A DNA stretch of 64,000 nt from Adineta steineri (GCA_905250115.1 CAJNOI010000014.1:132328-196327), one strand, 5' to 3'; shown: positions 11,411 through 22,762, numbered from the stretch's first letter. Notes: generated by a model not told the origin, from the letters alone. Made by a program: numbers and translations.

Positions 11411-11602
11411 TCGAACTTTTTCAGTACATGTGGAATTCAAGAGAGATATGAACGGAGGGTTTTTCTATGTTATCTATATAAATAAAACAAAATAAAAAGG
11501 CACCACGACGGCTGTTCAAACCAGGGTGGGTGTGGGTGTGAGTGTAGATACGAGTTAAATAGATTTACACCCATCCACCCACCAACGCCCCCACTTACAC
11601 TC

Positions 11603-12422
11603 TAGTGTCCTGCGGGAATGACATTTTTCCTTGTTTTTCCCATTCCCATTTACATTTAGGGAATGGGAACGTGGGAATGGGAACGGAGCTAAAAGCTCAC
11701 GTTCCCTAAACTGTGACTATCTTTTTTCAATACATAAAAATATTTCTATATAATAACTATTTATTTTTAATAAGTTTTCTTATTCATATATAATTAACAA
11801 AAAATTAACAAAATGTGTATCAGCAAACATAGACTGTTGCTTTATTCTTAACTACATCATCATTTAATCTTCACTAATAAAATTTTCTTTTTCATCATCG
11901 TCGTTCAAGATAACATTATCAAGATCATTTTGTCGTAACACTTCATTACTATCATGTTGTTGTGATAAATCGTTATCATCATCCTCTGTTTCATACTTCC
12001 GTTTCTTCATCGCCGTAGTTGATGTATTACTATTTTTTCGTTTTTTTATTTATTAAATAGATGTGGAAATAATTCTTTCAACAATGATAAGTTCCGACGT
12101 ATAAATCATATTTTATATGTTATTAAAAAAGCAAGCATCAGTAGAGTATTCAGTAAAATATTCCTCGAATCGTAACGTACTTTTGATTTCTTTAATAACA
12201 CGTTACGATGCGCAGAAGTGATGTCAACAGCAACTGGTACACATATATGGTAATGACCCTTTTCTTGCAGATGAAGAGAGCCTTTGAAAATTCAGGGAAC
12301 TAAGGGAATGGAAATAGGGAATGGGAAGTTAGGAAAAAAATAAGGGAATGGGAAGTAAGAAAAAATTAAGGAAATGGGAATACGGAATGGGAAGCAAATA
12401 AAGTCGTTCCCGCAGGACACTA
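11603..12422. mobile_element. hAT-like non-autonomous element B (GGGAATGGGA type)
   Basis: An 820-base element with inverted termini TAGTGTCCTGCGGGAATGAC and, from the right, TAGTGTCCTGCGGGAACGAC (19 of 20 identical). It is flanked by a perfect 8-base target duplication TTACACTC (11595-11602 and 12423-12430). TAGTG termini and the 8-base duplication are diagnostic of the hAT superfamily. Both ends carry many TTCCCATTCCC / GGGAATGGGAA motifs. The interior is AT-rich and keeps a small minus-strand open frame (11864-12010). The target was a pre-existing telomere-like cassette. Confidence 0.9.
11864..12010 (-). CDS. 48-residue ORF inside element B
   Basis: ATG at 12010, stop at 11864. It begins with a KKRK basic cluster (nuclear-signal-like) followed by a strongly acidic Asp/Glu/Asn-rich body ending ENFISED. 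The frame is open ten codons upstream of the ATG. It may be the remaining tail of a transposase or accessory protein, or chance; no family recognised. Confidence 0.25.
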   Translation of the reverse strand: MKKRKYETEDDDNDLSQQHDSNEVLRQNDLDNVILNDDDEKENFISED

Positions 12423-12451
12423 TTACACTCACCCACACCCACACCTACACC

Positions 12452-12781
12452 TTCAATTTCCTTTTTGAATAATTTTTATTTTAATTCAATTCAAATTACA
12501 ATGTATTTTCTTTTCTTTTCCCCTATGAAATTCGACAAAAATTAATAAAAGATGAAGAATTCAACATTTATTTGAATTTCTTAATCAAAATTATCAAATT
12601 AAATTAAATTTTTAAAAAAGAAACCAAAAGGGTTTTTCTTCGTTGTTTTGTCAAAATATGTCTTGTTCTTCAAATTTTAATTGGTTTTTTTTTCAATAGC
12701 AAAATTTTATTTTTCCTTTCATATTTCGATTATTTATTCAATAAAAAATTTCATTTTTTGTTTTCAGAATGAAAATTTCAT
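12452..12781. other. AT-rich spacer downstream of NHL gene 2
   Basis: Homopolymer-rich A/T sequence between the split cassette and the end of the NHL gene. It should hold the 3' untranslated region of that minus-strand gene; nothing else seen. Confidence 0.45.
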
Positions 12782-14211
12782 TCACAAAATTACTTTGAAT
12801 TTTTGAATTCGATGATTTAAATGGTCAGCAACATAAAGATTTCTTTCATCATCAAATGATAAACCACGGGAGCCATTCAATTGATTTGATTGATTTCCTT
12901 TACCATTTCCACCAACAATAATTTCACCTTCTTTTTTTCCTTCATACCAACGCATTACTCGATCATTCCAATAATCCACTACATAGATTTGACCCATATC
13001 ATCGAGAATTACTCCTTGAGGATAATACAATTGATTGAGATTTTCTCCTTGACCATTTCCTCCAGCCACAATTGTCCCTTCTTTTGCATCTTTTATCCAT
13101 TTCATCACACGGTGATTGTCTTTATCTGATACATAAACAGATTGATTTTCATCAACAAAGATAAAACGAGGATCATTGAATTGATTAAGTTGATTTCCTT
13201 TTTCATTTCCACCTGCCACTACAACTCCTTCATTGTTATATTCTCCCATTTTCCATCGTCTCACTTCATTCTTCTCACCATCAGAAACATAAAGAAATCC
13301 ATGTTTATCCATTGCCAAGCCCCAACAGTAAATGTTGCCAATGAGAATCTGTTGAGTTTGATTCAACCATTGAATCACTCGTCTGTTCCAACGATCAGCA
13401 ATGATGATCGATTGATTTTTTTGATCAACAATCACATCTGTTGGGTCATTCAATTGATCCACTCGATCTCCTTGCCCATTTCTACCTGCAATGATTTGTC
13501 CTTCTTTTGCATTATATTTCCATTCAACAATACGATGATTTGTCGAATTAGCAATGAAAATATTTTTATTTCTATCAATAAAGATTCCAAAAGGGTGATA
13601 TAGTTGATTTAATTCCTGTCCAAGTCCATTTCCACCAGCCACAGTAATGGCATTTTGTTCCCATTTAAGATGGATCTTATCTAAAACAGATGAAATTTAT
13701 AGTTTCAAATATCTTGCGAATGTGTATAAGAATGTTGCATCTATCATTCGTTGATTCACTCACTTTTCATTGGTGGACAGATACTTTGATCAGTCATTGT
13801 AACTGGATAACAAACAGGGAGATTATTACATTGTGGATGTTGAACACACGTCGTATTAGGTTGAGTACATGAATAGTCTGATGAATTACACAGTACAAGA
13901 TGAGAACATGCTAACCAGCGAAAACCACAAATGCCTGTATCATTGCTAGCACCTATTACATGAAAGCATCCACATGCACTATTTGTTGAACATTCCCCAT
14001 ATTGAGGTGTTTTCCTACATATTTGGGATTTTACTGGAACGATAAAGTGATGAACTAATACATATAAACATATAAAATACAATAGAGATCAAACCTGTTA
14101 TGCTAAAGTATGAAATCGATGAATATTAACAAAATTAGTGATAAAAATCAATAATTAGTTACCTGAGTATAGTGAAAACGACGTAGCAGTAGATATTGAT
14201 TGTAGCCATAG
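12782..14211 (-). CDS. secreted or membrane Cys-rich/NHL-propeller protein (5' exon not found)
   Basis: Minus-strand exons 14211-14163, 14054-13764 and 13680-12782 join in phase with GT-AG introns. The first exon listed begins mid-gene after a clear acceptor (TTTTAAAATCAG), so a start exon must lie above 14211. Exon 2 encodes a Cys-rich module of about 90 residues (CRKTPQYGECSTNSACGCF, then CGFRWLACSHLVLC and CVQHPQCNNLPVC), which suggests an extracellular, disulfide-bonded domain. Exon 3 encodes six NHL repeats (IIIADRWNRRVIQWL, LYVSDGEKNEVRRW, VYVSDKDNHRVMKW, IYVVDYWNDRVMRW, LYVADHLNHRIQKF), a complete beta-propeller. It is paralogous in its propeller to the gene at 3349 but has a different N-terminal module, showing shuffling of NHL propellers. 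Confidence 0.8.
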
Positions 14212-14980
14212 CTGATTTTAAAATAAAAGAATATAATGAAAAAATGTGTGTTTTTATTTCTAAAACACAGATAATATCTTAAGTCAATATAATCGAAATA
14301 CAATAGATGCACCTATTCGCATATCAATAGTTGGAAATTTAATATTCCTTTCATTTCTTCTAATCGTTCTGATTTTATTCCGCGAAAAATATAATAAAAG
14401 TGTAATTAAATACGGATAGGTGATCATGTGATAAGCTTAATATTCAAGTGGTATTAGTATATTTTCAAAGAGTGAAATATTTATCAATGATATTAGAAGT
14501 AGCCAGTTTTAAGAATCGTATTAATCAAATATAAAATTTTATTCTCTTTACTAAGATAAAGTCCTTGATAATACTGATTGACAATCATTGTCAATAATTA
14601 ATCCTTGACGAGCATCATTGACCAAAACTTCATGAAATGTATCCCAGTCTGTGCTTTTTGCACAAGAAGGTTTCACGAAAGACAAAGATCGATCTTTTTT
14701 AAAACAAGATTTTCTATTTCCGATCTAGTGAAGATTTTTTTATTGTTGAAGCAGACATCGATAAGATATGAAATATACAAAGACACGTTTTGTATGAATC
14801 ATTATTAATATATTCAGTGGATCGAAAGTATTAAATAAAATTAGTCCTTCGTTGGGCGCATAAGATTGGAAGAAATAGATAAGAGAATTATTTTTCGACT
14901 ACCCACCAGATGTCGTTTACAAACAGAAAAAGATAAATCACTTGGCTTTACAAATGAAATTACCCTAGATTTATCAATTA
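14212..14980. other. intergenic, likely holds start exon of NHL gene 2
   Basis: AT-rich. The missing first exon of the minus-strand Cys-rich/NHL gene should be here, but I could not fix it. The open frame 14605-14808 looks incidental. Confidence 0.4.
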
Positions 14981-15210
14981 TAGAATTGTGAGAGCTGAAA
15001 TAGAATCTATTTGGACCGGGATCCAGACCGGGACCAATAGAAAAACTACCGATACCAGGACTAGTGAAGAAAAACTATTGATATTGGACCGGGATCACCA
15101 AGAAAAGCACCTAGTATCGAAACCGAAACCGAGACCAATTGGAAAAAATCTACCCGGACTGGATCGGGACCGGGACCGGAACCAAAAAATCTTGGTCCCG
15201 CACATGTCTA
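14981..15210. mobile_element. hAT-like element D, degenerate (ACCGGGACCGG type)
   Basis: About 230 bases filled with GGACCGGGA/GAAACCGAGACC units. The right end reads TAGACATGTGCGGGACC inward; the left end TAGAATTGTGAGAG matches it at 10 of 14 positions. The flanking 8-mers ATCAATTA and GTTCTGTA no longer match, so the copy is old or the left end is misplaced. It lies just downstream of a broken secreted-protein gene. Confidence 0.55.
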
Positions 15211-15272
15211 GTTCTGTACCAACAATCATTCTTCAAAAATCAAAAGAGAAAAATGTTGAACAGATTATTGTT

Positions 15273-15587
15273 TTACTTTACTTTGGTTAATTCTGGGTAA
15301 TCAGGATTGAAATTAAATAATGCATAACCTTGTGAAGCTGGCTAAAAAAAATAAAATCTTCTTCTTTTCATATTAAATTATTTTTTTCTATACTTACTGA
15401 ATTTGATTCAGCACCTTCAGGTTTATATTTAATCATATAATAAGTTTTGAACATCTAGTATTGGTGTTTGCCATGATTGTACACCACTTATATTTAACGT
15501 TGTTTGAAATTGTTTTGGAAAACCTTTTTGACTTAGACATAGATTTATACATAAAATCAACGTTATCAATAATATTGTTTGTTTCAT
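15273..15587 (-). pseudogene. small secreted-protein gene, frameshifted
   Basis: ATG at 15587 opens a clear signal peptide (MKQTILLITLILCINLCLSQ) followed by KGFPKQFQTTLNISG and SWQTPILDV. The frame then hits a stop, while the next frame continues as FKTYYMIKYKPEGAESNS to a good donor (GTAAGT at 15397), and after the acceptor at 15342 as ASQGYALFNPDYPELTK. So exon 1 needs a frame change near 15430. Element D sits about 60 bases beyond the end and may have cut the rest. Possibly a decayed secreted gene; family not recognised. Confidence 0.45.
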
Positions 15588-16754
15588 TTTCACGAACCTT
15601 TTTGTAATTTACGCACAATAATATGAAAAAAGAAGTATTTTTTATATACAGATACTTACTCTGTCACCGTTATAAGACAGATATCATATTACAATTTCAG
15701 GTATAGCATGTCATGTAGAGTAATTGATTTTTTTTAATTTGAAAAATCGTTATTCATGATGATCGATGTAAATTCTACAAGATATTATCGGCGAAAAGAG
15801 AAAAGAATATTTTTTTTCAATGGAAATAAATACAGATTAATTCAATTTTTGTTCTTATGTTGTTTTTATTGCACTTCAAGACAGACATATATTTCGAAAA
15901 TGTCTAATCAAATAAAAATCTTTGAATCATTATTATTTAAATCAGATATAAAAAATATTTTATTTTATGTTTAGCAAAGCTTTTCCTAAACTTATAGAAA
16001 TATAGTGATAATATACAAGTTAAGACAGAAATTACAAAAGACAGTTGTATTTACATATCTCATTACGTATTTTTATCCTTACTTACATCGGTAGACAACG
16101 AAAATAAACCAAAATATCAAACAACAACGTTTTTACTAGACAAATTTGATATATTATTCCAACAATAAAGGAATTCGATCAAAGTGGCATATAAGAAAAT
16201 GAAAAATATGTTTCCATTTTATAATATCCACACTTTCAGCACTTCAATATTTTACCGAACGAGAAAAACAAATTTTATTTGCTAACACGTGGTTTTCGAT
16301 CATATAATGTATCGGTAGATATGAGAATATTATAAACGATACTAGCTCTTCTTTTTGTTACATATTCATGCTTGATTGATTTTTATTCTTTCGTTTATGT
16401 AAAAAAAGTTATACATGGAGCAGGTAACGCCATTATATTTTGTATATGATTTTGATGAGTTGATATCTAAAATAATATCATACTGTAGCTTATTCAAACG
16501 AGTTTACGAATGAAGACTTCAACTGGACGTCGGTAAAACATTAGAGTATAGTTGAATCGAACTGCATATCTACTATTTTTTCTCCATTATCAGTTCACAA
16601 TACTTCTGATCTTCAAAAATAATAACTATTACTAGATGAATGACACACATATATTTTCACAGCTGGAAGTAATAATGTAAAAAATAAATATTTTTGTATA
16701 CTAATTGTTTTTCAAGTTTATATATTCATATCTGAACTTTATTTGTAGATAAAC
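15588..16754. other. intergenic, upstream of SLC10A7-like gene
   Basis: AT-rich DNA with no recognisable gene. The frame at 15756-15974 is Phe/Tyr/Lys-rich and unsupported. Confidence 0.45.
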
Positions 16755-18254
16755 ATGAATTTAAGTATTTTATCCAAATATTCTCAACCACCATATATAA
16801 TCATTGGTCTTGATTTACTAAACGAATTATCAGGTGATGAAAATTTGATGGTAATAAACCAAATATTTAAAAATATTAACGATATCGAAGATTTTATTGT
16901 GAAACATACGAATAATGAAAAATTTGTGATAATTATTTCTGGAAATTTATCATCTGATCAACTCAATCATCTGAAAAGCTATTCACAAATAGATTCTATT
17001 TATCTATTTTCTAAATCAAATGATGCTAATGAACAATTAAAATGTATCTATACAAAACCAACAAATAGATATTGTTTAAATACATTAACTAAATTACTTA
17101 AAAAATTTTGGTTTATTTTTGGTTTAGCAATTGCTTTGATTTTCGCTGCCTTGTTTCCTTATTTAGGTGCATCAGGTGGAATACTTCATAACGAATATTC
17201 ACTTAAATGGGGATGTGTTATAATAATTTTTTTTCTTAGTGGTCTATCCTTACAGACAAACGAAATAGCTACTGAAATATTTCATTTTCGTTTACATATA
17301 TTTACACAAGTATTTAATCTTGTTTTTATTCCATTGGTTGTCTTTGTAGTTTGTTTATTACTCATTAAATTATCATTTAATAAAATATTAATCGGTGGTA
17401 TTATAATGATGGCTTGTACTACTACAACTATCTCAAGCAATGTAAATTGCCTTCCCTCATTTTCTTCGAGTTACCACTTTTTCTTTTCATTATAGGTCAT
17501 CATGACAAAAAATGCGGGTGGCAACGAACCAGCGGCATTGGTAAATGCAATATTAGGCAATATCCTGGGTGTATTCGTATCGCCAGCTCTTATCTGGTTG
17601 TTTATGTTAAATTCTAATTTAAATATTTTACAACATGAATATAATATCCATGATTATTTACACGTATTGTTCAATTTAGGTTTAACAGTGATAGTTCCTC
17701 TTATCATCGGTCAAATAATCTATACTATTTGGACAGAAAAAATATTATGGGCAAAAACAAAATTTCATTTTCCTGAATTAAATAGTCTGGCATTATTAAT
17801 TCTACTTTGGTCAATTTTTTGTGATTTATTTCAAAGTGGATTATTGAATCAAATCAAAACAAGGGATCTTATCATTGTCATAGCTCTTAACGCAACATTC
17901 TACATAACATTTTCATTATTAGCAATGTTTTTTGCTAGATTACCTAATATTTTCATTTGTGGACAACGTACAATTAGTAGTGATAAACAACCATTGTTAT
18001 TAGAATCGGAAGACAAACAAAAGACATTAATTGAACGTTGGCGATTTTCTCGAGAAGATACTATAGCTATTATGTTTTGTGCAGCAACGAAAACAGTCGC
18101 GAAAGGTGTTCCATTGATAAGTGCTGTTAATTCAGCTAATAATCAAGGTCTTGCTGGATTATTTTCTCTACCATTGATTCTTTATCATGTTGAACAATTG
18201 ATTTTAGGTGCCATCGAAGTTAATTTATTACAATATTGGCTCAAATCTAAATAA
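16755..18254 (+). CDS. SLC10A7-type bile acid:sodium symporter family protein with extra N-terminal domain
   Basis: Two exons, 16755-17441 and 17496-18254, in phase across a 54-base GT-AG intron, 481 residues. From about residue 112 it follows the SLC10A7 pattern: hydrophobic helices (FWFIFGLAIALIFAALFPYLG, CVIIIFFLSGLSLQT), then TTISSN joined to VIMTKNAGGNEPAALVNA, the conserved substrate/ion region, and near the end SREDTIAIMFCAATKTVAKG. SLC10A7 is a ten-helix membrane protein linked to Golgi/ER calcium and glycosylation. The first 110 residues are not part of that family: a soluble alpha/beta-looking domain with EKFVIIISGNLSSDQ and DSIYLFSKSNDANEQ. From memory, it resembles a domain seen N-terminal to TPR or ADP-ribosyltransferase modules in rotifers. 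This fusion is an inference. Confidence 0.85.
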
Positions 18255-18990
18255 CATATGAACAATATAAAACTTACTGATAAATAAAAACTTTGAAGAT
18301 TTTTATTATTAGTGTGCTTGTTTGACTCATGTCTCATTCGCACCCACCCATAGATTGTCTTTACTGAATAGTTTGTTTTTTAACAAGAAAATAAAGTAAG
18401 ACAGTGTTGAGCTGAAGATCTTTTAATTAAGAAACAATGAAAAGTAAGATTTATTTGATTTTTATCTCATATGTATTTTATACAAGTTCAAATCCATCAA
18501 AATAATGACATTACTTATCCTTACCATCGATAAACGGTAAATGATCGAGATGGATGTGAGTTTAGAATAAATTTAATATCTACCCATTGGAAAATATCAT
18601 GTGCATTCGATTGTAAAAGTTACTTTTGTATTATTAATTCTTTTTCAATTTATCGAGGAATATTTTCCACCCGATTTATTTTTTAGTCAAATAAAAGTCA
18701 TCATTTGAAATATAGAAAAACAAATCTAATTGTCCCATAACTGGCAAACTATACTCAATCATAATATAAACAAAATGAATATTCCTTCGTGTGTGATTAT
18801 AAATCATTTATCTTCATTGATAATTATAGGCAGTGATCGTATTCATAATTCAAGTGATATTGATCTAAAAATATTTCTCTTATCTATACTAAAATATTAT
18901 CAAACATCATTTAAAGCACTACGATACACACAGTAACTGTGTCTTTTCTTGAAGCCACACCCACCCCTCATTCGTGACGATAGTATTTGG
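18255..18990. other. 3' flank of arrestin-array unit 1
   Basis: Contains tracts that recur downstream of the other arrestin-fold genes (for example ACTCAATCATAATATAAAC, also near 23613 and 27188), plus C-rich telomere-like half tracts near 18340 and 18956 and a weak inverted one at about 18550-18592. No gene. Confidence 0.5.
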
Positions 18991-19971
18991 TCAGTTTTGT
19001 GTTTCATTCGTGTAGATAATGGTTATCGGAAGTTCCAGGCGAATATTGGTGTAGAAACCACGAATGTCGGCTTCGACTTGAAGTTTATGACTCACGACCA
19101 GTGGTTTGCATTTTAAAAATCCATTAGAAGAATCTGCAGCCCATGTAGATGCAGCTTTGAGAGATACAGGTAATTCCAACTGTTGATGAAACGTTTCACC
19201 TCGAAATGAGTCAATTCCTTTGAGATTCTGCTGATTTAGAACGGCACGTTCTTTTGTGATGCAACCTCCTGATACTATCTGGAACAGAGTGGCGATTATG
19301 CGACGTATGAGTTTTTTCTTTGGATTACGCAAGTTAACTTCCAATGAAATGTTTTTTCCAACAGCGACTATGTTTTTATGAAGAATAACATGAAGATGAA
19401 CACCTTTTCGATTTGTTTTTTGTTCTTCAACTTTTTTTGCATTCGTGAACGACGACAAATGTTGAATATCAATATAGCACTGTTTACGAATGTTAGCTCT
19501 ATACCAGCTGGGCCGTTCAAATGTCAACAAAATGAAGTACATAAGTTCTGCGCTTTTGGAATGAGTCTGTTTGATCGTAGGTGGTAAGAATTTGCTAAGA
19601 CGAAACGTAAACGGCCAACTGTAGTTACCGGTTGTTGAAAGAAAATCTTTTGAATCAATGGCTGACCGGAATATGAATCGTTTGTCTGAGAAAGTATAGC
19701 CGCGACGTCTTTTCTTCTCCCAAACGTTCGTTTTGAATTCAATGCGACCGTGCAGTTCAGCGCCGATATGCGTTATATTCCATTCCGTATGTTCACTATC
19801 AGTATATTCGACCGTGCCAGCAACGGTACCACCAGCCCAAAATGTGGTATGCTGTTGTCCAGCAAATTTACATTTGGCATCGAATGTGGGAAAATAAAAG
19901 CTATTTGAGCTTAAAAACATCGATGTAAGAAACAAATATTGTTGAATAACACTCTGCATTGCACGACTCAT
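18991..19971 (-). CDS. arrestin-fold protein with signal peptide, copy 1
   Basis: Intronless, 326 residues from ATG at 19971 (MSRAMQ, shared by the paralogues). The hydrophobic YLFLTSMFLSS stretch at residues 12-22 looks like a signal peptide. The N-domain has arrestin hallmarks: GGTVAGTVEY, then NYSWPFTFRLSKFLPPT and the FERPSWY strand; the C-domain has VHLHVILHKNIVAVGKNISL followed by the NLRNPKKKLIRRI strand. Arrestins and ARRDCs are normally cytosolic adaptors of receptors and ubiquitin ligases and have no signal peptide. Here N-glycosylation sequons (NIT, NYS, NET) are conserved in all copies, supporting secretion. First of four minus-strand copies. Confidence 0.8.
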   Translation of the reverse strand: MSRAMQSVIQQYLFLTSMFLSSNSFYFPTFDAKCKFAGQQHTTFWAGGTVAGTVEYTDSEHTEWNITHIGAELHGRIEFKTNVWEKKRRRGYTFSDKRFIFRSAIDSKDFLSTTGNYSWPFTFRLSKFLPPTIKQTHSKSAELMYFILLTFERPSWYRANIRKQCYIDIQHLSSFTNAKKVEEQKTNRKGVHLHVILHKNIVAVGKNISLEVNLRNPKKKLIRRIIATLFQIVSGGCITKERAVLNQQNLKGIDSFRGETFHQQLELPVSLKAASTWAADSSNGFLKCKPLVVSHKLQVEADIRGFYTNIRLELPITIIYTNETQN

Positions 19972-20336
19972 AGTGAAATACAAATAAAGAAATCAAAAGT
20001 GACTTGTTATTTATTCTCACTTACTGACATTAAAAGAAAAGTGGCAAATGCCAATATTTTTCTATCAACTACCAAAAGGTTGCGAAAGATAAAGAACACA
20101 CAAAAATGTGAACTAATTTCGGTTGCCATTTTCATTCAATTTCATTTGCATAGTCAAAGTTTATTTTGAAAAAAAGGCGTGTAAACACACGATAGTTTAT
20201 GTGTATAGTAGCTAGAGATGAGATTATTCAATTCTAAATTCTATATGTGTAGACTCACAACTAATAAAATACTGGAGTATATGAAAACGCAAAGGATTAT
20301 CGAAGATTATATAGCAATGTTCACGAATATGACTTG

Positions 20337-20384
20337 ATGATGTGAATGTGTCTTCTTTATCTCATGCACAGTATAGCCACATCC
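20337..20384. repeat. telomere-like inverted cassette (weak)
   Basis: GATGATGTGAATGTG and, after a CTTCTTTATCTC spacer, AGCCACATCC; equivalent position to the stronger cassette at 26281. Confidence 0.35.
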
Positions 20385-21234
20385 AAGAATCTTATGTTTT
20401 TTTACTTTCATTAATATTATTTGACAAAAATAACAATCCATTAGTATTTTGTTTTGTCTATCTGTAATATAGTGTTTGATAAATCACACTACCGCTATAA
20501 ACTCTAATCTATTTTATCTTAGACTAACAACTGCTGAAATTTTTCAAATCGAGATAGTCTTTAGGTTCATGAATATCATTTATAGAGAAATATTAAATTG
20601 AACTAATAACTTCTTCGAAGAAGAGATTTTTAAATTTTATATTATAGAAAATGAGAAATATCCAAGATGTTCGAAATCAGTCGTCAATATAAACAAAAGC
20701 AGTATTTGTTATACAATCTTGTATTTTTATTCATATTAGAAATATATTTTTGTCTTAATAAATTCATTCAAAATAAGATTGCTTCATTCTCTTGATTCAA
20801 CATGATTCTAACAAAAATTAACGATATACACGGGAAAGAGAATGTTATTAAAATACAGCTATGATAGCATTGATAGTTTATAATTTGACATCTTTTCATA
20901 TAGTTTTATTATGATCGATTGTGATAAAAAAAAGAAAAACGTCACTTTCATTTATCACTATTGATTTCAACAGAAATTGTCAATCATTGTGCGCGTGCCG
21001 AAAATATCGTATGCCTTCGATTTTAGAAGTTAGATTTCTATTATTAATTCTTTTCGATTACTCTAATTCTATTACAATTTATAGAAGAATATATTTCAAC
21101 CGATTTATTTTTTAATCAAATAATAGTCATCATGGACAAAACAAAGTATAAATTTACAAAGTTTTTATTGTGATTTTATTTATGGGATATTCTGTTTACA
21201 TAAAATCATCAAAATATAGAAAAACAAAGTTTAT

Positions 21235-21277
21235 CGGGTATGGGTCTTACACTCTTCTGATACCTGTACCCACATCC
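21235..21277. repeat. telomere-like inverted cassette
   Basis: CGGGTATGGGTCTT, spacer TACACTCTTCTGATAC, CTGTACCCACATCC. The equivalent unit position at 23661 has a diverged copy. Confidence 0.5.
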
Positions 21278-21781
21278 TTTTCAGAATACTATCAATGAGC
21301 TTATCTATAAAGTATCTCAATTTCTTGATATTCATCACACATTTAGAATTGTTTATGATTGCAATTAACTAAATCAAAATGTTTTCGACACAAAATACAT
21401 TAAACCATTTCACCTATCAAATCTGTTCACTGTTAATATACGTTTATCTTTTACTTTCAAGAATGTCAAATTTGATCTAACTGGAAACATTGATTATGAA
21501 TCATTTATTTTCATCCTCTGTTGTATCTTCATTGGCAATTATAAACAACGGTCGTATTGAACATTCAAGTGACATTGATCTGAAAAGATTTCTTTTATAT
21601 ACACAGATATATTATTAAATATCGTTTAAAATAGTACGATACTCGAAGTAACTATGTCTTTCTCTAAAGCCATACCCACTCTCAAGATTTGACTTTTATT
21701 TTTTAAGTAGAAATTCATGGAAACACAATGCTTTAGATATAATCGAGGAAAATAGAACTCATTCGTGACAACAGCATTTGA

Positions 21782-22762
21782 TCAGTTTTGTGTTTCGTTT
21801 GTGTAGATAATGGTTAGCGGAAACTCCAAACGAATATTGGTGAAAAAACCGCCAATATGAGCTTCGACTTGAAGTTTATGGCTCACAACAAATGGTTTCC
21901 CTTTAAGACACCCGGAAGAACAATATGAGGTCCATGAGGATGCAGCTTTGAGAGGTACAGGTAACTTGAACTGTTGGTGTAATTTTTCGCCTCGAAAGAA
22001 GTGGATTCCTTTGAGATCCTCCTTATGTAGAACGGCACGTTCTTTTGAGATACAACCTGCCGAAACTATCTGGAATAGAGTGGCAGTTATGCGATTTATG
22101 AGTTTTTTCTGCGGATTGCGTATGTTAACTTCCAATGAGATCTTTTTTCGAACAACGACTATGTTTTTATGAAGAATAACATGAAGATGAACATCATTTC
22201 GATTTGTTTTTTGTTCTTCAATTTTCTTTGCATTCGCCAGCGACGACAAATGTTGAATATTAACGTGGCATTGTTTACGAATGTTCATTTTATACCAGCC
22301 GGGCCGTTCAAATGTCAAATCAATGTTGTACATAACTGCTAGGCTTTTGGAACGGATCTTTTCAATCGTTAGTGGTAAGGATTTGTTAAGACGGAAAGTA
22401 AACGGCCAACTGTAGTTGCGGGATGCTGGAAGAAGATCTTTTGAATCATCGGCTGATCGTAGCATGAGTCGTTCCTCTAAGAAACTATACCTGCGAAGTC
22501 TTTTCTTATCCAAAAAGCCCGTTTTGTGTTCAACTTCACCGGTCAATGTAGCCTCGACATTCGTTATATTCCACTTCGGATGTTCACTGTGAGCATATTC
22601 GACTGTGCCAGAAATGATACCGCCAATCCAAAATGTATTATTCTTTTGTCCAGTAAATTGACATTTGACATCGAATGCAGAAAACATAGAGCTACTTGAG
22701 CTTAAGAACATTAGCGTGAGAAACAAATATTGTTGAAGAACACCCTGCATTGCACGACTCAT
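21782..22762 (-). CDS. arrestin-fold protein with signal peptide, copy 2
   Basis: Intronless, 326 residues. The signal peptide is YLFLTLMFLSS. Arrestin N-domain motifs GGIISGTVEY, NYSWPFTFRLNKSLP and FERPGWY, and C-domain VHLHVILHKNIVVVRKKISL, are all present. Sequons NIT, NYS and NET are kept. Residues 1-50 are nearly identical to copy 3, whereas the middle (about 55-95: GEVEHKTGFLDKKR) differs strongly, a mosaic pattern. It also has extra cysteines near the C-terminal third (SYCSSGCL) not seen in the others. Confidence 0.8.
   Translation of the reverse strand: MSRAMQGVLQQYLFLTLMFLSSSSSMFSAFDVKCQFTGQKNNTFWIGGIISGTVEYAHSEHPKWNITNVEATLTGEVEHKTGFLDKKRLRRYSFLEERLMLRSADDSKDLLPASRNYSWPFTFRLNKSLPLTIEKIRSKSLAVMYNIDLTFERPGWYKMNIRKQCHVNIQHLSSLANAKKIEEQKTNRNDVHLHVILHKNIVVVRKKISLEVNIRNPQKKLINRITATLFQIVSAGCISKERAVLHKEDLKGIHFFRGEKLHQQFKLPVPLKAASSWTSYCSSGCLKGKPFVVSHKLQVEAHIGGFFTNIRLEFPLTIIYTNETQN

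Larger units (their letters stand above)
11523..12451. repeat. telomere-like cassette split by element B
   Basis: The left part (11523-11602) is GGGTGGGTGTGGGTGTGAG, spacer, TTTACACCCATCCACCCACC and TTACACTC. The right part (12423-12451) is TTACACTCACCCACACCCAC and on. Removing element B and one copy of TTACACTC restores one continuous cassette, the longest in the window. Confidence 0.75.
19972..21781. other. intergenic between arrestin copies 1 and 2
   Basis: Promoter side of copy 1 and 3' flank of copy 2. Blocks at about 20450-21120 recur at 26390-27070. Cassettes at 20337-20384 (weak) and 21235-21277. Open frames here are not supported. Confidence 0.5.

Noticed and set aside
12890..13603. 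Plus-strand frames opposite NHL gene 2
   Set aside because: Shadows of the repeated NHL coding sequence; Phe/Ile/Ser-rich without domain pattern.
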